In this document: positions 29,491-41,100 of the stretch, one piece after another | How positions within the stretch are numbered: position 1 is the stretch's first letter | Layout of the letters: each line of letters starts with the position of its first letter | Assembly: GCF_045679555.1 (NCBI RefSeq) | Contig: NC_092094.1 | Location: 15,948,612-16,012,611 of the forward strand | Length of the DNA: 64,000 nt | Direction of reading: 5' to 3' | Source of the DNA: Salvelinus alpinus | Lineage: Eukaryota; Chordata; Actinopteri; Salmoniformes; Salmonidae | The notes under the pieces: model-generated | Seen by the model: the letters and a program-made list of their open reading frames with translations, nothing else | What the model was told of the DNA's origin: nothing | Database searches by the model: none | Program-made: the position numbers and the translations under genes

Positions 29491-31542
29491 ATGGCGTATC
29501 CTCAAGGCTTTCTCTTCCAACCGTCGGTTTCTCTGGCTCTCCATTCCTGTCCCCCGTTCAGTTCCAGTGTGATTTTAGGAAGACCGAGGACAGATGAAAT
29601 GGGCCGGCCGTCTTCAGGCTCAGCCTTCGCGCCGTACGCGGGATCACCGGCGTTCAATGGCTCATCGCCAGGCTTCAACTCTTACCTTCAGTACAGCGGA
29701 GAGCAGAGGGCGGCAATGAACTCGTTTGTGGTGAGTGAATACTCTACAGTTTAATAATTAATTAGGCACTTTGTAAAAACAAAAATGCTGTTCGTTTCCT
29801 TGAAAAGGCCTATTTGTATCCGAGTAGGCTGAAGTGTAGCCTTCTGATGCAAGGAGTAGACTATAGATGTTTAATAAATATTTATAAAAGCTTCCTAATA
29901 AAAGCTTTAAGTAATTTATAATAAGTTATGCAATTAAATAATTATCACAATTATTTGCTAAACTTTGCAAAAGAAAATATAGAATTTTGAGTTAAAATCG
30001 TGTCCAATATTTAATCTGTCATAAATTGTGAATATACTGTGCCTAAATGTAAAGGCCTATAATATACATCAATTTTTATCTCTAAATCAATAGAATTGGA
30101 AATGTAAGATCTGGAAATTACGAATACCTTATTTTAGGCTTGCCAGTCTTGTGCAGTCAAAATCTTGAAATAGATGATTATACATTGTCTGTCTATTGAC
30201 TTTCTAGGGTTCCGCGTATGATCCTTCAGCCGGCATCACTGGCTCTTTAGAATATCACCCGTTTGGTGGTGCATTGGGCCCCTATCCATATGGCGACCCT
30301 GCATACAGGAAAAATGCAACACGGGATGCGACTTCCACTCTCAAAGCGTGGCTCAATGAACATCGCAAAAACCCTTACCCCACCAAGGGCGAGAAGATCA
30401 TGCTGGCAATCATCACCAAGATGACCCTTACCCAAGTGTCCACCTGGTTCGCTAACGCCAGAAGACGTTTGAAGAAAGAGAACAAAATGACGTGGAACCC
30501 GAGGAATAGAAGTGAGGATGAGGAAGAGGATGACAACATTGACCTGGAGAAGAATGACGACGACGACGAGCCACTCAAGCCCACAGCAGAAATTGGGTCG
30601 AAAAATGAAGCAGGTTAGTTTAATAATTTTTTTCAATAACGTTTATAAGTTGCAATAGGCCTAAAATGTATTTTATTTCAGGCATTTAATTGTTTTCAAA
30701 AGTTGTAAAAACAAAAATATTGTCCTATTTCCATGTAATTCACTGCATAGGCTTACAACATGCTGTTGCTTTCGTTAGACCTTGAAAGGGTGATTACGGT
30801 AATCCTTGCAACGATTTGGTCTAATTTATTCTATCTTCTTGCAGATGGACATCATCCATATCCTGTGGGAATCTCCCGTGAGAAAGAGGACAATAGCAGC
30901 AATGATATGGAACCTGTCTTAACTGATCCGGATTTAAAGGACCATGGGGACAGGAGAGTGCCCGAGATGCTGGGTCCCACTACCACAGCATCTCCTCTAA
31001 ACGTGCACCTTGGAGCGGAGAGGGATTCAGACTCAGCGGACACTGCAAGTCCACCTGCACCGAGGCGTAATGACACAGGCAACTCCAGCAATGCCACGTC
31101 AGTGATTGACTCGCCCCTTCCAGCCCCAAAACCTAAACTGTGGTCGCTGGCGGAGATTGCAACTTCTTCGGACAAATGTAAAGGATGTAGCGATGGTGCC
31201 CAGAACGTGCCCCGACAATTGCGCACAGAGATTCCGGCCCGTGTGTCATCTCCACCGCGAGCCGCTCTTCAGAATCATTTCCCTCACAGCGCAGCCCTTT
31301 CAAGACATGTCTATTATACATCTCCCTTTTTCCAGGGTTACTCAAACTATCATGGCGCTTTTGGACAGCTGCACAGCCCCGGATCCAACGTGGGGTCAGC
31401 GACACATTTAAATGGATTACATCAAACTATGTTACACAGAGCCGAGGCACTGGCAAGAGATAGCAAAGCCAGGAGCCAAACACAGATAGATCTTTGTAAA
31501 GACTTGAGATATGAACTTAAGAAAGGTATGACACATGTTTAG
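29491..31542 (+). CDS. irx5: Iroquois-class homeobox transcription factor Irx5
   Basis: Three coding exons: 29491-29730, 30208-30613 and 30845-31542. All have GT/AG borders and consistent phase, giving 447 residues. The N-terminus [20 protein letters not shown] and the block [20 protein letters not shown] are characteristic of Irx5 among Iroquois proteins. The TALE-class homeodomain is at about residues 110-175 ([20 protein letters not shown] ... [15 protein letters not shown]), with the three-residue loop extension and the third-helix WFANARRR. An acidic stretch follows ([20 protein letters not shown]). [17 protein letters not shown] lies mid-protein, and the C-terminus is QIDLCKD..YELKKGM. 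Irx5 is a nuclear DNA-binding regulator of patterning in retina, heart, limb and neural tissue. The gene is intact. A first AATAAA lies at 31609. Whether this is the teleost a or b copy, or which salmonid ohnolog, cannot be decided here. Confidence 0.96.
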
Positions 31543-33407
31543 TAGCCTGTGTGTTATTTGGTAAGCTATAGGCTCTATATAAACATTTATTTATTATCGA
31601 ACTGGGAAAATAAAGGATATTTTCAGTGGGGAAAAGGAAACATTGAACATGAGTATTCTTGTGAGTCCCTAAAAAGGCAACAAACGATTATTTAGGAATA
31701 TGAATATTGAATTATTACATTTTGCATTTTTTGAAGGATAATGTTTAATAATATCTGAAGAAAGTAAAGTGCATTCCTTTGTCAAAACGCGTGGTGAATA
31801 TTTAATCATTAAAGAAGAGTTTTATTGAAGTCTGTTTGAGAAGAAAAGCGTGTTACTCTGTTATTTATATTTAACTTTGGTCGTTCATTATGCAAACAAT
31901 ATTTTATTTTTTATCAAGTTCATTTCATATGGCATGGCTGCAATGTTTGACATATGTGCCTTGTCAAATAACCGCAGCCATGTTATGCACACAACTCCAC
32001 ACAGAAAGTTGCCAATGCGGCAAAAGTATTGGATTAAAAAAACAATGCATTATTGTGTTAACTGCATTATCACAGAACCATTCCAATAAGTAATATATAT
32101 GTATTTCAATAAGGATAAATCAATCTCGAAATTCCCCCTGCATGTAGCCAGGCTAGATTTTAGTAGCAATTACATGAAGCAACTGTGGAAAATGTAATCC
32201 CCATATATCTGTTTTATTTGTATTTATTTTGAAGTTGAGCAGGGAGGAAATTAAATATGATCACACCACAAAAATATTCCTCGTCAACCAGGCCTATCTG
32301 CGTTTTGAAAATATTAACAGTTAAGAAGCTTACATTTTCCAAGGCCATCTTGAAGGAATTAAGTGTGTACGTTCGAAAATGTTATCCTGAAGGAGGGGAT
32401 TTCTCTTGATCCTGGAATTCGAAGAGCCAAAAAGCAACAAAACATGCAGAGAAGAGTGAGAAAAGCGTATCACAGTGTACTAAACTCAGCGCACTTAGTG
32501 CACAATGACTTAAAAGGGTATGTAAAAATACCTAAGGTATTTAAAGCAATTCCATGTTTTCTATGTTGCAGTGATTTTTCGTGGCTTTCTGCATAGGCTA
32601 TTTTTCTCAAAAGTCTCTTGATATTGAAGTCCTTTTTAAAACGGATTACTAACAGAGAAAGTGTGTATGAAACATCAATACATTGTGTCTATGGACGTTT
32701 AAACGTTTCCTGAGACGTTCTATAGTCTGAGACACACCATCATCTTACTCAAAACGTTAAAAGATTATAAAAACATTCGGACATTTTCATGTTTCTGTTG
32801 TCTTGGATTCAGTAAAAGCTCAGGTTACACAAAGGTCATAAGAAATATAAATGGTATTTGTTTAAACTCAAATTGACAGTCTATGGATACTTTTTTCATG
32901 ATGGCAAAATAGTGCAGGATATCTACCCATTTAGTTTTATAGAATTACTTCTTGGTCCCAGCTACATACACAAATGGAAGCCAAGGGGGGAAATCCAATC
33001 CACCACAGTCTCAAAAAGGAGTTCAAATACTATAAATAACAACAAAATCATCAAATTATCAAGCAGTAATTTATGGATTATATCGGTATAATATTACCGC
33101 TGACTTGGTCCATATCACCCATTCAAACTATTGGCCTGTGACCTCTTTTTTTTTTTTTACATTTTCTTTTTTACACCCTTCTTTATAAAATCTAAAGAAT
33201 ATCTGTGCTGTAACTTTATCATACCAAAGACACAACCTTATCATTTATTATTTAGGAGCAGTCCTCTGTATGAATTTGCCAAAGTTGCATTCAGTAGATT
33301 AACTAAAACATTGACATTTGCAGTGAAGTAATTGTTTGATTGGCTTTAGGGCCCATATGTCTCTCTTTCCCAACTGTGTTGTGCATTGAGGCTAAACACC
33401 ACCAGAC
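31543..33407. other. irx5 3' UTR and downstream non-coding DNA
   Basis: AT-rich sequence with AATAAA at 31609-31614, about 67 bases past the irx5 stop, and further weaker signals. No coding exon was recognised. Several non-repetitive parts could be 3' UTR or regulatory. Confidence 0.5.
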
Positions 33408-33465
33408 ATCAATCAAATTTGTATTCGTCACATGCGTCGTAAACAACAGGTGTAGACGCTGCTGG
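33408..33465 (-). mobile_element. LINE 3'-tail fragment
   Basis: CAATCAAATTTGTATTCGTC followed by ACATGCGTCGTAAACAACAGG TGTAGAC is the reverse complement of the tail found at 1450-1516 and 8934-9000. Only the last 60 or so bases are present. Confidence 0.7.
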
Positions 33466-34116
33466 GGCATTCTCAACCAGTGTGAGGTCCACTCTGCATG
33501 GGATAACCCCTAGGACTACCAGATGTTAGGATCTGATATCACCTAGCCCCCTGCCATGCAGTCCCTTCACCCTCTTCTCCCCTTCTCTACTCCCTCGCTC
33601 CAGGACCTCTATAAAAGCAGCTGGTCTCACAGTGTTGGTTTTCAGACGCAGAACATTGTGTTGAACGGCCCAGTCTCTGGTCTTTGAGGGCTGAGGTAAT
33701 GTTGTGCCTCAAAATAAGAAGTCTCTTCCCACATTAAGCACATACAGTACCTTCCATATGAAAAATAAAATAAATACAATCCATGTGTAAGGCTTGCATT
33801 TCAATAGAACAACGTTTCAAAGTGCTTTACATTTAATGACCTCGTGAGTCATCCTCACATTTTACATTGTTTAACCCAATCGAGTGTGTTAGAGTAAGGT
33901 TGGAACCAAAGCCTGCACACCCAGTAGCTTTCCAGGAGGGTAGACTGAGACACAGACATATCATATATATATATATGTTCCCCAAACTTGGTCCTGGGTC
34001 CCCCATGGTTTGGGAAACCCTGGTATAATGACTGTAGCCGTAACTTTGCCTGAAGTGCCCTCTAGTGCCAGTAAAAAGATGCAGCAGTCACGGAGACACC
34101 CAATCAAAAACCACTT
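33466..34116. other. non-coding; contains a TATA-box-like promoter candidate at 33610
   Basis: A TATAAAAG (33610-33617) in CCTCTATAAAAGCAGCTGGT lies in a CT-rich context, with no identifiable ORF downstream on the + strand. An (AT) run at 33960-33975 precedes CCCCAAACTTGGTCCTGGGT, part of a dispersed salmonid repeat. Confidence 0.4.
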
Positions 34117-34440
34117 ACTGCATTCCTCACTGAATATGGTCTGGGTGAAGTAGCAGCAGACGAGCAACATTTTGTAGTAGTCCAGGAGTATTCTCCCGCT
34201 CTGTGGAAGACACATTGCACTCATAACGGTCACCTGATGTGAGCTGGGAGGCTGGAGCTCGTAATGGCACCTGCCCCAAAGTAGTGTACTTCCTGACTCC
34301 CATATGTCCCCTAAGCAGACGGCCACGGAGTACGCTTCTGTGAGGACCATGCAGAGAGAACACCCAGGGTCTGCCTGGATGACATGAACACCATGTTGAC
34401 AGTGACATACATGACCTATCAGGGCAGTATGGACTCCCTG
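34117..34440 (-). pseudogene. unresolved possible exon or gene remnant
   Basis: On the - strand a donor-like AATGCA|GTAAGTGG lies near 34116. An open frame covers 34350-34117 (residues VLTEAYSVAVCLGDIWESGS, then LLDYYKMLLVCCYFTQTIFS). A second frame covers 34501-34127. Neither resembles a protein family I know. The composition is balanced rather than repeat-like, which is why it is listed. It could be a decayed exon, an alternative exon or chance. Confidence 0.2.
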
Positions 34441-34499
34441 GTGCCACAGCAGAAAGCAACATTATTAGACAGAGGCTCAGCTGTTGTCTCTGCTTGCTC

Positions 34500-35005
34500 A
34501 CTCTCCTGGTGGCACCTAGGGCCCTCGTCTCACTGGATCGCTATTGGATCACATGTGGAGGAAGGCCAATCTCATTGAAGGACAAACACCGCCATCTAGT
34601 GGTGGATACCATAACATTCAAATGAGTAGAATGGGCATCCTTAAAGCGCAATCAGCAGTTGAAACATTAACAAAGCGTCCTCCGCGCCCCTATATACTGT
34701 AGTGTATAGTGTTCGTTTACAAATATTGTAGTAAAACAAGGTTATATTTTGGGTCCTGATGGGGCACAACAATTGAAAGAAGCTCATGAGGCATTTTATT
34801 CAAGAATCAAATGTATACATATAATGTATCACTCCAAAATGGACGTACCAAGTCTAGAATGACCCTTTAAAATATTTTAACCGTATAAAAGTCATAACAT
34901 TAGAAACTTACCAAGCATATAGATCCTAAAGCACAATATATATATTTTTTTTTAATAACTGGCCAACACCTGCAAAGAACAGAACAAACGACAATAGATC
35001 ATGGG
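34500..35005. other. non-coding, no gene seen
   Basis: AT-rich sequence between the unresolved open frame and the probable end of the ankrd27 transcript. No repeat was recognised. Confidence 0.45.
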
Positions 35006-35015
35006 TTTATTTATT
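35006..35015 (-). terminator. ankrd27: candidate poly(A) signals of ankrd27
   Basis: The + strand TTTATTTATT gives overlapping AATAAA hexamers on the - strand, about 1.34 kb past the ankrd27 stop. Several other T-rich hexamers exist nearby, so the true cleavage site is uncertain. Confidence 0.4.
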
Positions 35016-36358
35016 GTTCACTGCCTCAACATTCAAAATAAAATACTTTATACATAAATTAACATTGAAATTGGAGTGGATAACTACTACTGCATATACC
35101 AAAACGGTCACCTTGAAATAAAAATACATCCCTACGCTGATTGATGCTAGTCATTTGTGTTAAATATACTGTATGTGCTGGATAACGATCATTTAAAATA
35201 ATGTCAATTCAAAAAGAGCTACAGACATTTCAGAGTGTTGTTGACAGAAAACAAAATGGTAGGAGTAAAGTGCAAACTCCCAATAGCATCGGTTGGGTCC
35301 TATATGGCCTTGCTTGGCAGGATCAACTGCCATTGAGGTGAAACAGAATTTTCTGCTGAATGATAAATAAGCACTTTTTGCAATATATTGTTTTCTACAG
35401 GTTACATATGTACCCATTTCCATGGCATGTGTGACATCAGAATAAAGTAAAGATGATAGACATTAACTATGGCAGTTGGGTTACTATATTCTCAAATGCA
35501 GTACAACTACAGTACAATTTCTGGAGTCAACAAATTGAGCTACTCACTGTATATAGATGTGTATACATTGCTCCCTCTACCTACAGAGCAACCAAGAAAA
35601 CTGTGTGTGACATTCACTGGGATACAAGTGTGGCCTTACTGTGCATAGTCATTCAGATGTCATTTGTTATAGATGGGCTGGAAAGGAGAATTGATGGTTT
35701 TCTAAAAAGGGAATAACTAACGCAGTCAATTAAAAATGATATCCAAACCTGAGAAGTGTAATAAAAAAACAAAATAGTTAAGAATAAAAACAGTGCCCTG
35801 ATTGTACATGTTGAAATAAAACCCTGTCAGATGTAAGAGGAGCATAGATGCAGATGATCCTATCAAGTAAACCAACTTTCTTCATCGTGATATGCTATAA
35901 TGTCACTGTTAGAACGTTCCATCTACTCTCTTTTAGAAGAGTGAGCAACCAAATAAAAAATGTACTAAAACAGAAATGACATTCGCATGAAGTTGAATTA
36001 ACATGATTTGTTACCCTTTTTCCTGAAGGCAAGGTGAAAAAGTGCTTTCAATAACAGTCAGTATAGAAGTCCTCTTTCTGTAACTAGAACTAGGCTCCAC
36101 TCATCTCTGGTTAACCCACTCTGTGCAAGTTCTCCCGTCTGGGGTCTGCCTCAACCATCCGTTCCTTAGAGGATCTCCTTTTCTTCCACCAGGTCTTCTA
36201 CCAGCTCTTTGGGTGGGCTCCCAGCCTCTGGACAGTATCTTTTCCACTGTAAATCTGTATCTGGTGAGGACATCTTTTCATGTCCTTCTCGGTCTTTATC
36301 TCCTTCATTGACTTGGCTAGGTGTGTGTGACGGGTCGCTGCTGGTTGTTTGTAGTGTA

Positions 36359-37723
36359 TTAGAGGGGTCGTTGGCTGTGTGTGTGTATTTGAACGGCCAT
36401 CAGCTGTGAACATGACACGTCAAGTATGTCAGGCTCACCGGGAGTGTCTGTGTGTGAACGGTCTTCGGCTACATGTGTGTCCACCTTAACCTCTCCTGTG
36501 TGTCTCAGGTCCCGGGCCCACTGAGGGAATAGGGGGTGCTCTGTGTCCACGGTGTGACAGTGACTCAGGACCCTCTCGCTGTCCCTGTGGTACCCAGGCG
36601 GGGGGCTTCCCTCTGGGCTGGAGCTGAAAGGTCCACTGCTCTCCAGGGTCACCCCCCGTCTCAGCTTCCTCCTCTGGGCAGTGGGTGAGTTGATGGAAGG
36701 CACACTGGGAAGACCTTTCTTCATCTGCTCAACTCTGCAAACATCATCCCTTTTAATAAACTTACATTTTAAAAGGAACTGCTATGTTTCAGTGCAGTTC
36801 CTTAAAATGTAAGTTTATTATGACAAAAGTTGTATTGTAGACCTCTGTGTTAACTGCTTAAACATTTCTCTATACTTTCTAGAAAACATTTGACATCTAA
36901 CTCAACTACAAACAAACTCCACATGGTAAAATAATACGTTTAGCAAATTCAAGTTCAAATATTCCACTAGGAGACACAAGTCATCCTTTCCATGAGACCA
37001 ACCTGTTGATTGACTGGGCCAGCTTCTGACATCTTCCATTGGTATTATGCTGATGGAGCTTGAACCTCTGGACAAATGAATGGGCTGTGATTGGGAGAAA
37101 CGAGTTAGACACTAGCATACCACAGGAATGCATTCTGTGGTATAGGATAGGAAGGCAGCCACAGTTTGAAGATGGTGACGAAGACTTGTCACTGTGTGTT
37201 GGTTGTGGCACATCTCTACTGTCACCCTCTAGCAGGTCAAGGAAAAAGTGGCTGGTGTCAATACTGGCTCTCTTACCCAAAGCCCCCTTGGGCACAGAGA
37301 GCAGTTTGATTGGTTCAGCATCAGGGGAGAGTCCAGAAGCCTTCTGAAGAATCCTCAGGATCTCAGTGTTCTGTAGATACATTTAATCAATGATTCTCTC
37401 CGATCTGATACTGGACATACAGTGTGTATTTAGACCATGCAGTAGCTGTTCTATTCTCACCTTGCCCCCAGTCTCCTTGCCACAGTCCAGTGCTGTCCTC
37501 TGTCTCCGGTTCCTCATGTGGACCAGGGCTCCAGCCTGCAGTAACAGCTCCACCAGAACCAGGTGACCTCCCCTCACAGCCTCATGCAGGGCCGTGTTCC
37601 CCTGGTTGTTGGACAGGTTCACTGACGCATTGCTCTGGAGGCCCATAGAACACACATTGTAAAGAGTAACAGTTAGCCTGTGTGTTCACCTGCAGCAGGA
37701 TTGTGTGTGTGTGTAGCAAGGAT

Positions 37724-37756
<33 letters not shown>

Positions 37757-38143
37757 CAGGATGGTGTGTATGTGTGTGTGTGTGTGTAGCAGGATGGTGT
37801 GTGTGTGTGTGTGTGTGTGTAGCAGGATGGTGTGCGTGTGTGTGTAGCAGGATGTGTGTGTGTAGCAGGATGGTGTGTGTGTTCACCTGAGGCAGGACGG
37901 TGTGTGTGTGTGTGTGTTCACCTGCGGCAGGACGGTGTGTGCGTGTGTGTGTGCGTACATGCGGCAGGACGGTGTGTGCGTGTGTGTGTACATGCGGCAG
38001 GACGGTGTGTGCGCGTGTGTGTGTACCTGCGGCAGGACGGTGTGTGTGTGTGTGTGTGTACCTGCGGCAGGACGGTGTGTGTGTGTGTGTGTGTGTACCT
38101 GCGGCAGGACGGTGTGTGTGTGTGTGTGTACCTGCGGCAGGAC

Positions 38144-38180
<37 letters not shown>

Positions 38181-41100
38181 GTACCTGCTGTTAACTCGAA
38201 ATGACACAAGGTTCCAGTTTAACAAAGTTTACTATACTATATGAACACACTACAAGTAGCCATTACACTCAAGGCCAGGTCCATCAACGAACTAGACTTC
38301 ATGCGCATGCGCACTCTTGACTGAGTGATAGCCCCGTAATAACAGGAATATAGGGATACTTAAAACATGAACTTAACAATCTCCCCCTTTTGTTTAAAGA
38401 CAAATAAAACATCAACAACATAATTAAATGTCCAAATATTATTCAAGATCCCCATTACAAATGGGTTGTGTGACAGTTCTTATTTGTATTACTCAAGCTG
38501 CCACTTTCCATTACTGAGAGCCTGTAGGAGCGAGAGCCTGTAGGAGCACAAGACCGGATGCTCCTTTTTTAGTCAGACAGTCAGCAAGCTGTTCCTTTGT
38601 GGTCTACCACAGAATCCGCTGGATTCTCTGTGCTTGAATAAGTTCCTTGATGCTGAGTCTTTCCTCTGTGACAGACTTGGTTGACTTCACAGCATCAACT
38701 AATAAGTAGTTGTCAGTGACACAAACTACAGGTAGAAAGTGCTGTTTTGTCTCACCAGTGGTAAGCTCCAGAGTTGCAAGAAAGATAGCATTGTCAACTC
38801 CATCCCCAAGACCAAGGGTTTCTCCAGCAAGTCCGCTTCGGACAACCCTTGTGATCCTTTTTTTTGACTGCCAACAGATAGGTGAGAATCTTCCTCCTTC
38901 ACCCATTAACACGATTAGATGTCCACCTTGTGTGCTTCCATCTGTAAGGTTCCCTAGCGAAGCATCTCTGAAGACAACTAGTTTCAAAGAGTCATCTTAT
39001 CCAACATGCTGAAACTTTAAAATCACTTGTTGTGATTTCAGATTACGAACAACTTTGTTTGCCTCATGAATGGTTTGTACAGTGGCGTGTTTTGTGTTAG
39101 ATGCCAAGTTGCAAAAATCAAACATTACATCAGGTCTACTCTGTCTATCAACCCATAAAATTTGTCCCATCTTTGACCTCAATTTATCAGCTTCAATTCC
39201 ACATAGAGGGGAATTCTTTTGTACGGCTCTTGAAGAATCCATGTGGATGGGTTGAAGATTCTTGATATAGCTCTCCTGTTGCATCAGTATTTTGCCATCA
39301 ACTGTAATAAACTCTATGCCAACATAACAAAAATGTATGATCATGCTCCTCACCGCCAACCTAGAAAACAGCTTTGAGGTGTGGAATCACAGTTGAAGCA
39401 AAGGTCTGTGAGCCACCCCAGATAAAGTCATCAACATGACAGGCAAGTACTCCAGTCACATTGCAGTCTTGATCAAGCCAATAGAAGACTGCAGGATCCA
39501 CTTGTGACATTTTTCCACCTGTATTCAGCATTGTTGCCTTGACTTGTTGCCTTGACTGATCCATCTGCCAGTCCATACACACACTTTTTTAGTTTCCACA
39601 GTGTTCCTTCGCTTTTAGCTTCAGGCGGAGGTCGGATGTGAATGTCCCTTGACAGCTCTGTTCCCTGCAAAAATCTAGATTTGATGTCTATGGAATTAAG
39701 TTTCCATTTTTTCTGGCAGATCACTGACATCAGCAATCTGAGTGACTCTGAGGCGCATGTCGGTGAGTCTTTTGGGAGTTCTTTAGCAGCCAGCTCCTCA
39801 AAACCTCTAGCCACTAGACGTGCTTTAGGCACTATTCCAGTTAAGGATTCTTTAAGGGTACACACCCACCTTGTTGAGACGCATTTTTGGCCAATGTCTT
39901 TGACTTCCTCAAACACTCAATTTTTCCTCCAATTACTGAGCTCATCTAGCTTAGCAGAGTCAAATGACACGTCCTTTGTTTCAAGTACATCATCATTTTG
40001 AATGTCATTCTGTTTTTCTCGATTTTCCATTGATTCAATTCTGATATTATCTACAAGTGACAGGTCAGCTGACCCTGTTGTACCAGAAAGTGTAGCTGGT
40101 TCAGAGTACTGCAAGTTGTACCAGTTCTTGTGTTTTACTTTTCCTGCTCGTCCAATGACGGTTGCTGTATGTGGAATACCACTTTCTCTGTCCATGTATT
40201 TAACAGTTTGTCCTGTTTTCAGATTGGAACAACCATGTTCTCTTAACACATATGGCTGTTGTTGAATGTTTTCCTCATTTGAACGCTCAATAGTATTACC
40301 TGTGGCATGGTTAAAGGTCTCTGCTCCATTTCCTGTGTCAGTTTCAGTGTCCATATCATTGGATGTGACATCTGGTAGGTTTGTGTCTGTTACTGTGTCC
40401 TTTTTGTCATTTTCATTAGGAGACTGAATCTACTGATTCTCAGCTCATTTACTTTCCGCAATCTTGAGTGATGCACCCTGACAATCACGCCTTCGTGCCT
40501 CACAAATATCACCACACCATCTTGACCAATGACTACTCCCGGTCCTTTCCACTCTTGACAGTCAACTCGTTTGTAGTACACTTTGTTTCCAGTTTCGTAC
40601 TTCTCATCATCATTATTCCCTGAACTCCTGAGTAACTTCTGAAGTCTGTCAACTGTATCATGTCCAAACTGTTTGTAAAGCTTTTGCAATACTTTGTGTT
40701 TTTCTTTAGTGCTCATGTTCTCTGTGACTGTCAGAATCTCCATGTGCTCTGTGTCTGTCAGAATCTCATTTTTGCATGGACTCTGTGAGATGTCTTTGTC
40801 TAAAATGTTTACACAATAGTGGCCTGAGGTAGTAAGTTCAAGAGTCACTGATTGTTTAAACATCACTGCCTTGTCATTTTTTATGTCTAGTACAGCCTCT
40901 GCCTTCTTGAGGGAAGCTTTGCTTAATAGTAAGGGGATATCTGTAGGGACTACCTCTGTTTCAATGTGACACTTAGTCTGACCAATTTTTGCTGGTATCT
41001 TAACTCTCTTGGTAGAATGGACAATTCTCCCATCTCCAAATTTGAAAGCTCTTTTGCTTGGTGTGTCAATCATATTTTGTACTTCTTTCATATTTAGTTC

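Noticed and set aside
30760-30844. Upstream extension of the open frame over irx5 exon 3
   Set aside because: The frame is open into the intron by chance. A clean acceptor (TTCTTGCAG) at 30844 and the Irx5 phase place the exon start at 30845.
36981-37382. Independent 133-codon gene on the - strand
   Set aside because: The frame is continuous in phase with the preceding and following ankrd27 exons, with an acceptor at 37371 and a donor at 37002, so it is treated as exon 24.
37686-38244. Cys-rich or Thr-His-rich proteins of 108-179 codons
   Set aside because: They are translations of the GT-rich minisatellite in ankrd27 intron 22. The biological interest is in the repeated splice donors, not in a separate gene.
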